The position numbers were made by a program, and so were the translations under genes. Below are positions 11,190-18,844 of a stretch of DNA of 64,000 nucleotides, in pieces. Source of the DNA: Streptomyces sp. CNQ-509 (GTDB taxonomy: Bacteria; Actinomycetota; Actinomycetes; Streptomycetales; Streptomycetaceae). Location of the stretch: NCBI RefSeq assembly GCF_001011035.1, contig NZ_CP011492.1, positions 2,611,501-2,675,500 of the forward strand, read 5' to 3'. Under the pieces are notes generated by a model that saw only the letters and a list, made by a program, of their open reading frames with translations, was not told the DNA's origin and searched no databases. Position 1 is the stretch's first letter. The number at the start of each line of letters is the position of its first letter.

Positions 11190-12908
11190 TCACACGATCG
11201 GGGGCGGTCCTTCGATCGGGCGTCCGAGCACTCCCGGGCGCCGCTGCCACGGCCGCGGGCCGCCGGGCGGGCGGTAGTCGACGCCGAGGGCGTCGAGGCG
11301 CGCGTAGTGCTCCTCCATGCGGGCAGAGAAGCCGGCGAAGTCCCGCTCGGCGGACGGCGGCAGGGCGGACCAGGCGACCTCGGCGAAGGCGGCGAGCCGC
11401 GGGTAGACCTGGTAGTCGAAGCGCTGCGGGCTCTCCAGCACCTCGCTCCAGACGTTGGCCTGGGTGCCGATGACGTGCTCCGCCGCCGGGCCTTCGAGCT
11501 GCGGCGGCACGGGCTCGAAGCGGTAGACGTCCTCCAGCGTACGCACCTGGGCGATCGGCACGGGCTCGTCCGGAGCGCCCGATTCACGGTAGTTGAGATA
11601 GACCTGCTGCTCCGGGCACATGACGACGTCGTGTCCCGCCCGCGCGGCGGCGATGCCGCCGGCGTAGCCGCGCCAGGAGGAGACGGTGGCGCCGTCGGCG
11701 AGGCCGCCTTCGAGGATCTCGTCCCAGCCGATGAGGCGGCGGCCGCGGTCGGCGAGCCAGCGGTCGAAGTGCCGGATGAACCACGACTGCAGCTCGTCCT
11801 CGTCGGCCAGGCCGAGTTCGCGGATACGGGCCTGGGCGGCGGGCGAGGACTTCCACTGGTGCTTGGGGCACTCGTCGCCGCCGACGTGCACAAACGCCGA
11901 GTACTCGGCAATGCCGGCCGGGAAGATGTCCAGCACCTCCTCGAAGACGCCCTCGTAGAAGCGCAGCACCTCCTCGGTGGGCGCGAGGACGTTCTCCGAG
12001 ACGCCCCAGTCGCCCCACACGTCGAGCGCCGCGGTGTCGACGACGTCGGTGTTGCCGAGCCAGGGGTACGCGTGGATGGCGGCCTGCGAGTGGCCGGGGA
12101 TGTCGATCTCCGGGACGACGGTGATGTGCCGGGCGGCGGCGTACGCGACGATCTCGCGGAGGTCGTCCTGGGTGTAGAAGCCGCCGTGCGGACGCTCGTC
12201 CCAGATGTCGGAGGCGCGGTGGCCGACCTTGGTGCGCGGGCGCCAGGAGGCGTCCTCGGTGAGCTTGGGGTGGCGCTTGATCTCGATGCGCCAGCCCTGG
12301 TCGTCGGTGAGGTGGAAGTGCAGCACGTTGAGCTTGTGCGCGGCCATCAGGTCGAGGTGGCGCAGCACCTCGCGCTTGGTGAGGAAGTGCCGGGAGACGT
12401 CGAGCATGAAGCCGCGCCAGCCGAACCGCGGCGCGTCCTCGACGCGGCAGTGCGGCAGCTCCCAGGTGCGCTCGCCGAGGGGGGCGGTCCGGTACGCCTG
12501 CGGGCCGAGGAGCTGGCGCAGGGTCTGCGCGCCCCAGAACACCCCCGCGGGGCCGCCGCCGGTGAGGCGGACGCCGCCGGGGCCGATCTCCAGCCGGTAC
12601 GCCTCGGCGCCGGCCGCGCCGGCGGGCCGGCCGGCGAGGGCGAGCGCGGGGTCGACGGTGAGGCGGATGACGCCGTCGGCGCCGGGGCCGCCTGTGGGGG
12701 CAGGGGCGTCCGCGGCATCGGCGGCGTCCGCGGCGGCCGGGTCTGCGGGGGCGAGCGGCAGCCCGGTGGCCGCACCGATCTCGGCGCGCAGCCACCGGGC
12801 GACGCCCTCGGCCCCCTCGCCGGCGGCGAGGACGGTGCCCTGGCCCAGGGCGAAGGTCGCGGTGTCGCTGGTGCGGGCGGCGCTGCGGGGCGCGGGGATG
12901 AGATCCAT
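11190..12908 (-). CDS. Cytoplasmic beta-N-acetylhexosaminidase, GH20
   Basis: 572 aa from an ATG at 12908 with GAGG just upstream. The N-terminal GH20b domain (about residues 10-150, with an Ala-rich low-complexity stretch near 60-75) precedes the catalytic TIM barrel. The substrate-assisted catalytic pair is Asp345-Glu346 in HVGGDECPKHQW. LHFHLTDDQGWRIEIK and the WDE motif (GWDEILEGG) are also typical. There is no signal peptide, so it acts on imported GlcNAc oligosaccharides such as chitobiose. A paralogue with the same layout lies at 54869. No transporter is adjacent to this copy. Confidence 0.93.
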   Translation of the reverse strand: MDLIPAPRSAARTSDTATFALGQGTVLAAGEGAEGVARWLRAEIGAATGLPLAPADPAAADAADAADAPAPTGGPGADGVIRLTVDPALALAGRPAGAAGAEAYRLEIGPGGVRLTGGGPAGVFWGAQTLRQLLGPQAYRTAPLGERTWELPHCRVEDAPRFGWRGFMLDVSRHFLTKREVLRHLDLMAAHKLNVLHFHLTDDQGWRIEIKRHPKLTEDASWRPRTKVGHRASDIWDERPHGGFYTQDDLREIVAYAAARHITVVPEIDIPGHSQAAIHAYPWLGNTDVVDTAALDVWGDWGVSENVLAPTEEVLRFYEGVFEEVLDIFPAGIAEYSAFVHVGGDECPKHQWKSSPAAQARIRELGLADEDELQSWFIRHFDRWLADRGRRLIGWDEILEGGLADGATVSSWRGYAGGIAAARAGHDVVMCPEQQVYLNYRESGAPDEPVPIAQVRTLEDVYRFEPVPPQLEGPAAEHVIGTQANVWSEVLESPQRFDYQVYPRLAAFAEVAWSALPPSAERDFAGFSARMEEHYARLDALGVDYRPPGGPRPWQRRPGVLGRPIEGPPPIV

Positions 12909-12985
12909 GGCCTCATCCTGCCCCAGGACGGCGATTTGGACTAGACCATTCCGGCCGCGACCCGGGGGCCGCGGCCGGGAAGCCG

Positions 12986-13285
12986 CTACTTCTTCTTGCC
13001 GCCGTCCTTACCGCCGTCCTTGCCGCCGCCGGCGCCCATGGACTCGTAGATCTCCTTGCACATGGGGCAGACGGGGTACTTCTTCGGATCGCGCCCCGGG
13101 ACCCACACCTTGCCGCAGAGCGCCACGACGGGGGTGCCGTCGAGCGCGCTGGCCATGATCTTGTCCTTCTGGACGTAGTGGGCGAAGCGCTCGTGGTCGC
13201 CGTCGCCGTGCGACACCTCCGGCGTCGGTTCGACGAGGGTGCCGGTGCCGGTTCCGCGTTCGGGCTCGGGGAGAGGAGTGCTCAT
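12986..13285 (-). CDS. DUF3039 small zinc-ribbon-like protein
   Basis: 99 aa from the ATG at 13285; a TTG three codons earlier is the alternative. A central conserved segment (HERFAHYVQKDKIMASALDG) is followed by a two-Cys pair CPMCKEIY and an upstream Cys in ALCGKVW, which together suggest a small metal site. The C-terminus is a Gly/Lys tail (GGKDGGKDGGKKK). DUF3039 proteins are short, conserved across actinobacteria, and of unknown function. It lies 30 bp downstream of yqgE on the same strand and is probably co-transcribed with it. Confidence 0.85.
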   Translation of the reverse strand: MSTPLPEPERGTGTGTLVEPTPEVSHGDGDHERFAHYVQKDKIMASALDGTPVVALCGKVWVPGRDPKKYPVCPMCKEIYESMGAGGGKDGGKDGGKKK

Positions 13286-13315
13286 GGTGGCCAAGGGTAC
13301 CGACGGCAGCGCGGA

Positions 13316-13897
13316 TCAGTTCAGGCTCGGGTCGTCCGGATATGTCGCGACCATGGCCAGCTCGCTGCGCTGCCGCCGCAGCACCGCCCGCCACAGGCCC
13401 TCGGGCGCGGGCGAGGACACGTCGCCGGGCTCGGACTCCACGACGTACCACGCGCCGTCGTCCAGCTCCTCCTCCAACTGCCCGGGGCCCCACCCCGCGT
13501 ACCCCGCGAAGATCCGCAGCGTGCCCAGCTCCGCCGCGAGCAGCTCGGGCGGCGCGTCCAGGTCCACCAGGCCGATGGCGCCGTGCACCCGGCGCCAGCC
13601 GAGAGGCCCCTCGCCACCGGGCACGCCGCCCTTGTCGCCGGGGACCACCGCGAGGCCGAGCGCGGAGTCGAGGGAGACCGGGCCGCCCTGGAAGACCACC
13701 CCGGGATCGCCGGCGAGGTCGGCCCAGTCCCGCAGCACGTCGCCGACGCCGACGGGGGTCGGCCGGTTGAGCACGACGCCGAGCGACCCCTCGTCGTCGT
13801 GGTCGAGCAGGAGCACCACGGTCCGGGTGAAGTTCGGATCGGTGAGGGCCGGCGTCGCGACCAGCAACCGGCCCGTGAGGGATGACACCTCCGTCAT
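13316..13897 (-). CDS. yqgE: YqgE/AlgH family protein (DUF179)
   Basis: 193 aa. The family signature at the N-terminus is complete: SLTGRLLVATPALTDPNFTRTVVLLLDH, then GSLGVVLNRPTP and VFQGGPVSLDSALGL. The C-terminal half has the RIFAGYAGWGPGQLEEEL motif followed by the W residue of GAWYVVESE. The molecular function is unsettled; AlgH was first linked to alginate regulation in Pseudomonas, and the family is widely conserved. In streptomycetes the gene sits next to murA and hupA, as here. The first gene of a small leftward unit with DUF3039, its promoter lies in the hairpin-rich region to the right. Confidence 0.92.
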   Translation of the reverse strand: MTEVSSLTGRLLVATPALTDPNFTRTVVLLLDHDDEGSLGVVLNRPTPVGVGDVLRDWADLAGDPGVVFQGGPVSLDSALGLAVVPGDKGGVPGGEGPLGWRRVHGAIGLVDLDAPPELLAAELGTLRIFAGYAGWGPGQLEEELDDGAWYVVESEPGDVSSPAPEGLWRAVLRRQRSELAMVATYPDDPSLN

Positions 13898-14778
13898 GCG
13901 GACATGATCCCGCAGTTACGGGCGTGTGGGGAGCGGACGGCCGAGGACGGCCGAGGAATACGGCAATGCGCGCACGCACGCGCCCCGGGGGCCGCCCCCG
14001 GCCGCCTCTCGCGACCCAGGGGGCACGCACCGGCGCACCCAAGGCGCGCACCCCGGGGCTTCCGGACCCCTCCACGTCCCCACCCGCCGGGGGACGGGGA
14101 CTCTCCCCCGCCCCTCCCCGAACCCGGGGACTCCGCCCCGGCCCCCCGTCCGCGCGGGCCCGCGCGGGCCTCCGGGGGCTCCGCCCCCAGGTCCCCCAAC
14201 CCGCCCCGTGCCCGGGGCTCGCACCCTGGAGCCCCGGGCACGGGGCGAGGGGACTCTCCCCGTGCCCACCGCTTCTCCACCGGGGGCTCCGCCCCCAGGC
14301 CCCCGCCACGCGCGCCCGCGCAGACCCACGGGGCTCCGCCCCCAGAGACCCGGCACCCCGCAGCCGCACGCGAACCCGCGGGGGACGCGCCCCACCCACC
14401 GGGCCCGAACCCGTCAGGCGCAACCCCACACCAGCCCCCAGGTCCCCCGGGCCTCCGGTTCCCACCCCGCCCCGCCGCAGGCGCCCGACTCCCGAGCGCG
14501 CCCACCTGGGCCGCCCCGGCATCAGCGCTCCCTCCACGCCCCGGCGCTCACCACTCACCCGGACGCCCCAAGGGCTCCGCCCCCGCCCCGGCGCCCCGCC
14601 GTCCCCCACCCCGTCACCCTGTGCGGCCCGGCGCCGTACGCGGAGTCCCCCGCGTTCGTCCCTCCGGATCTGTAGCGAATTCATGACGTCCCCCGCCCCG
14701 CCCCGGCCCGGGGGAAGGGGGTGTGCGGGGCATTAGCATTTCTGTCTGTCCCCGTCCGTCTCCAGGATCGCGAGCCTC
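13898..14778. repeat. 880-bp non-coding region with a family of GGGGCTCCGCCCC mini-hairpins
   Basis: No gene is supported here, although long spurious ORFs exist because of the GC content. At least five copies of a G-run/CTCCG/C-run word occur, at 14126-14139, 14174-14188, 14282-14296, 14330-14343 and 14573-14584. Each can fold as a 4-6 bp stem with a TCC loop. The divergent promoters of yqgE and murA must lie at the two ends. Only the first and last 100 bp look less repetitive. Confidence 0.6.
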
Positions 14779-16149
14779 ATGACAGCTCCTGACAGCGCCG
14801 ATGTCCTCCTCGTCCACGGCGGTACGCCCCTCCGCGGCGAGATCCACGTCCGCGGGGCCAAGAACCTCGTGCCCAAGGCGATGGTCGCCGCGCTGCTCGG
14901 CAGTTCCCCCAGCCGGCTGCGCAACGTCCCGGACATCCGCGACGTGCGGGTGGTGCGCGGTCTGCTCCAGCTCCACGGCGTGACCGTGCGTCCGGGCGAC
15001 GAGCCCGGTGAGCTGGTGCTCGACCCGACGCACGTCGAAAGCGCGCACGTCGCCGACATCGACGCGCACGCGGGCTCGTCCCGTATCCCGATCCTCTTCT
15101 GCGGCCCCCTGCTGCACCGCCTCGGCCACGCCTTCATCCCCGGCCTCGGCGGCTGCGACATCGGCGGCCGGCCCATCGACTTCCACTTCGACGTGCTGCG
15201 CCAGTTCGGCGCCCGGATCGACAAGCGCGCCGACGGGCAGTACCTGGAGGCGCCGCAGCGGCTGCGCGGCACGAAGATCCGGCTGCCCTACCCCTCGGTG
15301 GGTGCCACCGAGCAGGTGCTGCTGACCGCCGTGCTCGCCGAGGGCGTCACCGAGTTGTCCAACGCGGCCGTCGAGCCGGAGATCGAGGACCTCATCTGCG
15401 TCCTGCAGAAGATGGGCGCGATCATCGCGATGGACACCGACAGGACCATCCGCATCACCGGCGTGGACCAGCTCGGCGGCTACACCCACCGCGCCCTGCC
15501 GGACCGGCTGGAGGCCGCCTCCTGGGCGTCCGCGGCGCTGGCGACCGAGGGCGACGTCTTCGTCCGCGGCGCGCTGCAGCGCTCGATGATGACGTTCCTC
15601 AACACCTTCCGGAAGGTCGGCGGCGCGTTCGACATCGGCGACGAGGGCATCCGCTTCTGGCACCCCGGCGGGCCGCTGAACGCCATCGCGCTGGAGACCG
15701 ACGTCCACCCCGGCTTCCAGACCGACTGGCAGCAGCCGCTGGTCGTCGCCCTCACGCAGGCGTCGGGGCTGTCGATCGTGCACGAGACGGTCTACGAGTC
15801 CCGCCTCGGCTTCACCTCCGCACTCAACCAGATGGGCGCGCACATCCAGCTCTACCGCGAGTGCCTGGGCGGCACCCCCTGCCGCTTCGGGCAGCGCAAC
15901 TTCCTGCACTCCGCGGTCGTGTCGGGACCGACCAAGCTGGAGGGCGCCGACCTGGTCATCCCGGACCTCCGCGGCGGCTTCTCCTACCTCATCGCGGCGC
16001 TGGCGGCCCAGGGCACTTCGCGGGTGCACGGCATCGACCTGATCAACCGCGGCTACGAGAACTTCCTGCAGAAGCTCGCGGACCTCGGCGCCCGCGCGGA
16101 GCTGCCGGACGTCCCCGCCGCAGCCTCCGCGGCAGCCGCGGCCGGCTGA
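14779..16149 (+). CDS. murA: UDP-N-acetylglucosamine 1-carboxyvinyltransferase MurA
   Basis: 456 aa, EPSP synthase-like fold. It transfers enolpyruvate from PEP to UDP-GlcNAc, the first committed step of peptidoglycan synthesis in the cytoplasm. The N-terminal substrate-binding Lys-Asn pair is in VRGAKNLVPKAM. The catalytic loop GGCDIGGRPID has Cys126 at the position of E. coli Cys115, so the enzyme should be fosfomycin sensitive in principle. The N-terminus is longer than E. coli's by about 10 residues, and the C-terminus ends in an Ala-rich tail. Streptomycetes usually have two murA genes; the linkage to hupA marks this as the SCO2949 type. The ATG start follows a short AT-containing leader (GCATTAGCATTTCTG). 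Confidence 0.95.
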   Translation: MTAPDSADVLLVHGGTPLRGEIHVRGAKNLVPKAMVAALLGSSPSRLRNVPDIRDVRVVRGLLQLHGVTVRPGDEPGELVLDPTHVESAHVADIDAHAGSSRIPILFCGPLLHRLGHAFIPGLGGCDIGGRPIDFHFDVLRQFGARIDKRADGQYLEAPQRLRGTKIRLPYPSVGATEQVLLTAVLAEGVTELSNAAVEPEIEDLICVLQKMGAIIAMDTDRTIRITGVDQLGGYTHRALPDRLEAASWASAALATEGDVFVRGALQRSMMTFLNTFRKVGGAFDIGDEGIRFWHPGGPLNAIALETDVHPGFQTDWQQPLVVALTQASGLSIVHETVYESRLGFTSALNQMGAHIQLYRECLGGTPCRFGQRNFLHSAVVSGPTKLEGADLVIPDLRGGFSYLIAALAAQGTSRVHGIDLINRGYENFLQKLADLGARAELPDVPAAASAAAAAG

Positions 16150-16167
16150 GCGCCGCCCGCCCCCGTC

Positions 16168-16203
16168 CGCGTACGCCCCCGTACGCGTACGGGGGCGTAC
16201 GCG
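16168..16203. terminator. Perfect 36-bp palindrome after murA
   Basis: CGCGTACGCCCCCGTACG is followed immediately by its exact reverse complement, so the 36 bp are a perfect palindrome with no loop. It lies 18 bp beyond the murA stop and can form an 18-bp stem or cruciform. It is the likely terminator for murA, facing the converging hupA transcript. It is made of GTACGC words that are themselves palindromic. Confidence 0.65.
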
Positions 16204-16210
16204 TACGAAC

Positions 16211-16264
16211 GAGGGCGGCCGGACAGGCGAAGGGCGGCCGCCCCCGCTGGGTCCGGCCGCCCTC
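16211..16264. terminator. Hairpin terminator downstream of hupA
   Basis: A perfect 14-bp stem (16211-16224 with 16251-16264, core AGGGCGGCCGGAC/GTCCGGCCGCCCT) encloses a 26-nt GC-rich loop. It starts 19 nt after the hupA stop codon on the minus strand. Paired with the palindrome at 16168, it separates the converging murA and hupA units. Confidence 0.7.
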
Positions 16265-16283
16265 CTGCTTCGGTCTGCGGGCC

Positions 16284-16565
16284 TTACTTGCCCTTCGCCG
16301 CTTCCTTGAGCTTCGAGCCGGCCGTGACCTTCACGCTGTAACCAGCGGGAATCTGGATCGGCTCGCCGGTCTGCGGGTTGCGGGCGGAGCGCGCCTTGCG
16401 GTGCGTGCGCTCGAAGGTCAGGAAGCCGGGGATGGTGATCCTCTCGTCGCCCTTGCTGACGACCTCCCCGGCGACCTCGGCGAGGGCGGCCACCACGGCG
16501 TCGGCGTCCTTGCGGGTCACCTCGGCGCGCTCTGCGATCGCGGCCACCAGCTCACTGCGGTTCAT
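16284..16565 (-). CDS. hupA: DNA-binding protein HU (HupA type)
   Basis: 93 aa, the short HU form without the Lys/Ala-rich tail found in the HupS type. It starts MNRSELVAAIAERAEVTRKDADAV. The DNA-binding arm region IPGFLTFERTHRKARSARNPQTGE contains the RNP motif and the Pro that intercalates in the minor groove, and it ends KLKEAAKGK. HU dimers bend and compact DNA in the nucleoid. A GGGAG ribosome site lies about 9 nt before the ATG. The position beside murA matches the S. coelicolor hupA (SCO2950) locus. Its promoter region contains, 157 bp upstream, a MITE-like element. Confidence 0.96.
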   Translation of the reverse strand: MNRSELVAAIAERAEVTRKDADAVVAALAEVAGEVVSKGDERITIPGFLTFERTHRKARSARNPQTGEPIQIPAGYSVKVTAGSKLKEAAKGK

Positions 16566-17012
16566 ATCTGTCTCCCGTGTTTTCTTGCCATTGAGGCGTG
16601 AGATCAAAGCCGATGCTGCCAGGACCCGCTGACAGTCCCCGTAACCGGGTCCCGTGACAGCGCCTCGCGCCCGACTACGCATCCTGCCCTCACCTGCGGC
16701 GGAAACGCCAATCCGGCGCCCCCAGGGCCTGTCGTCAAGCTCCCGCCTGCGTCGCGACGCCTGGCACGCACGCTCGCCGCGTTGTCGGGATCGCCCTGAT
16801 AGGCCCACTATGAGGACGACCCTCCGCCTTGCGATCGCACGCACCAGCCGCCGCGCCGCCCGCCCTTCGGGCGAACGACGCGAGATCGACGACAGACCCT
16901 GGCGCGTCGTGCACCGCAGCCCGTCCATCCGCACACTTATGACGTACGCGCGGCGCGAAAGCCAGCCGACGCGCCGGGGCCCGGCCCGTTCCCACGCGGG
17001 GTGCAGGGGCGG
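16566..17012. other. Intergenic region between hupA and the malic enzyme gene
   Basis: It contains the hupA promoter (minus strand, nearest 150 bp) and the MITE copy A. The 110 bp between the element and the malic enzyme stop show no gene and no strong hairpin. Confidence 0.5.
16722..16902. mobile_element. 181-bp MITE-like element (copy A)
   Basis: Terminal inverted repeats of about 21 bp: CCAGGGCCTGTCGTCAAGCTC on one end and, reading inward from the other, CCAGGGTCTGTCGTCGATCTC. There is no coding capacity. The interior (about 16755-16850, words such as GCACGCACGCTCG, GCGTTGTCGGGATCG and CTCCGCCTTGCGATCG) is shared, in reverse orientation, with the element at 56903-57150. It lacks the two 40-bp palindromic modules of that copy. 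Such elements are probably mobilised by an IS transposase elsewhere in the genome. The target duplication is not clear. Confidence 0.65.
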
Positions 17013-18446
17013 TTACGGCCCGGTGGTGGGCGGTGCCGTCACGCCCGCGGCCTGGGCGGCGTCGCGGACGGCGTCGGCGACCGTGGGGGCGACCCGGTCG
17101 TTGAAGACGCTCGGGATGATGTAGTTCGGGTTCAGCTCGTCGCCGTGGACGACGTCGGCGATGGCGCGGGCCGCGGCGATCATCATCTCGGAGTTGACGG
17201 TCCGCGAGTGCGCGTCGAGCAGGCCGCGGAAGACGCCGGGGAAGACGAGCACGTTGTTGATCTGGTTCGGGAAGTCGCTGCGGCCGGTGGCGACGACGGC
17301 GGCGTGCTCGCGGGCGGCGGCCGGGTCGACCTCGGGGTCGGGGTTGGCCAGCGCGAAGACGATCGCGTCGGACGCCATGGCGGCCACGTCGCCGCCGTCG
17401 ATGACGTCGGGGGCGGAGACGCCGATGAAGACGTCCGCGCCGCGCACGGCGTCCTTGAGGGTACCGGTGAGGCCGTCGCGGTTGGTGTTCTCCGCGATCC
17501 AGCGCAGCGCGCTGCCGGGCGGGGCGTCCACCAGGTCGGCACGGCCCGAGTGGACGACGCCGTTGATGTCGGCGACGACGGCGTGCTTGGCGCCGGCGTC
17601 GATCAGCAGCTTGAGGATCGCCGTGCCGGCGGCGCCGGCCCCGGACATCACCACGCGCACGTCGGCCAGTTCCTTGCCGACCACGCGCAGCGCGTTGGTG
17701 AGCGCGGCGAGCACGACGATGGCGGTGCCGTGCTGGTCGTCGTGGAAGACGGGGATGTCCAGCGCCTCGCGCAGCCGCGCCTCGATCTCGAAGCAGCGGG
17801 GCGCGGAGATGTCCTCCAGGTTGATGCCGGCGAAGCCGGGGGCGATGGCCTTGACGATCTCCACGATGGCGTCGGTGTCCTGGGTGTCCAGGCAGAGCGG
17901 CCAGGCGTCGATGCTCGCGAACCGCTTGAAGAGCGCCGCCTTGCCCTCCATCACCGGCAGCGCGGCCTTGGGGCCGATGTTGCCCAGGCCCAGGACGGCG
18001 GAGCCGTCGGTGACGACGGCGACGCTGTTGCGCTTGATGGTGAGCCGGCGGGCGTCCTCGGGGTTCTCGGCGATCTGCATGCAGACGCGGGCGACGCCGG
18101 GGGTGTAGATCATCGACAGGTCGTCGCGGTTGCGGATCGGGTGCTTGGACTGCATCTCGATCTTGCCGCCGAGGTGCATGAGGAACGTACGGTCGGAGAC
18201 CTTGCCGACGACGACGCCCTCGATGCCGCGGAGCTTCTCGACGATGGAGCGCGCGTGGTCGGTCGAGGCCGCGGCGATGGTGACGTCGATGCGCAGCCGC
18301 TCGTGTCCCGAGGCGGTGACGTCGAGGCCGGTGACGCTGCCGCCGGAGGACTCGACGGCGGAGGTGAGCTGGCTGACGGCGTTGCCCCCCGCCGGGACCT
18401 CCAGCCGGACCGTGTTCGAGTAGGAGACGCTTGGCGCCGTTGCCAT
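17013..18446 (-). CDS. NAD-dependent malic enzyme with N-terminal ACT domain
   Basis: 477 aa from the ATG at 18446; a longer frame exists upstream but is not needed. The N-terminal about 90 residues form an ACT-like regulatory domain (VRLEVPAGGNAVSQLTSAV). The malic enzyme N-domain follows, with YTPGVARVC and the catalytic Lys in NSVAVVTDGSAVLGLGNIG. Metal ligands lie in FEIEARLRE...PVFHDDQHGTA. The NAD-binding domain has VVMSGAGAAGTAILKLL. It oxidatively decarboxylates malate to pyruvate. Streptomycetes carry separate NAD and NADP forms. The location beside hupA matches SCO2951, the NAD form in S. coelicolor, but cofactor choice is inferred. It is about 60 aa shorter than the eukaryotic/E. 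coli SfcA class. Confidence 0.92.
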   Translation of the reverse strand: MATAPSVSYSNTVRLEVPAGGNAVSQLTSAVESSGGSVTGLDVTASGHERLRIDVTIAAASTDHARSIVEKLRGIEGVVVGKVSDRTFLMHLGGKIEMQSKHPIRNRDDLSMIYTPGVARVCMQIAENPEDARRLTIKRNSVAVVTDGSAVLGLGNIGPKAALPVMEGKAALFKRFASIDAWPLCLDTQDTDAIVEIVKAIAPGFAGINLEDISAPRCFEIEARLREALDIPVFHDDQHGTAIVVLAALTNALRVVGKELADVRVVMSGAGAAGTAILKLLIDAGAKHAVVADINGVVHSGRADLVDAPPGSALRWIAENTNRDGLTGTLKDAVRGADVFIGVSAPDVIDGGDVAAMASDAIVFALANPDPEVDPAAAREHAAVVATGRSDFPNQINNVLVFPGVFRGLLDAHSRTVNSEMMIAAARAIADVVHGDELNPNYIIPSVFNDRVAPTVADAVRDAAQAAGVTAPPTTGP

Positions 18447-18844
18447 GGCCGTGTGTTCCCTCTTGTGTGGTGAAGCCACGGGGCGCGACACGCCCCGCTG
18501 CGGATCGGATCGATGGTCGCACCTACCGGGTGGTATCCGGAAACCCTCCGGAAGGCGGAATCATCTTTCCGCGAAACGGTATCGCGGGGTACGAGCCGGG
18601 GAGATGGGCCGGATGGCGGGTCGGGACGGGCTGCGGAAAGGCCGCGGGCCGGGTGCGCGGCTGCTGCGGCACACCCGGCCCGTACAAGCCTGGTGGCACC
18701 GACCCGCCAGCTCGCCTCGCGGCAAGTGGGCGCTCGAAGCGCCGATGGTTGGGCCCGGGGGCATGGATCGGGCCGGTGCCACACTCAGGCTAACAAACCC
18801 TGCCCGTAAGGCCATTCCCGTCCTGCGGCACCTGCGCCGCCTTC
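18447..18844. other. 400-bp intergenic region between malic enzyme and HelD genes
   Basis: No ORF with family features. It holds the malic enzyme promoter at its left end and a terminator hairpin for the helicase gene near its centre. The rest is unremarkable. Confidence 0.4.
18645..18682 (-). terminator. Hairpin downstream of the HelD-like gene
   Basis: Perfect 11-bp stem CGGGCCGGGTG (18645-18655) with CACCCGGCCCG (18672-18682) and a 16-nt loop, about 165 nt past the helicase stop codon in the direction of its transcription. Confidence 0.5.

Noticed and set aside
16566..16934. An N-terminally extended HU protein
   Set aside because: The extension is encoded partly by the MITE and the 93-aa form with a GGGAG ribosome site matches HupA exactly in length.
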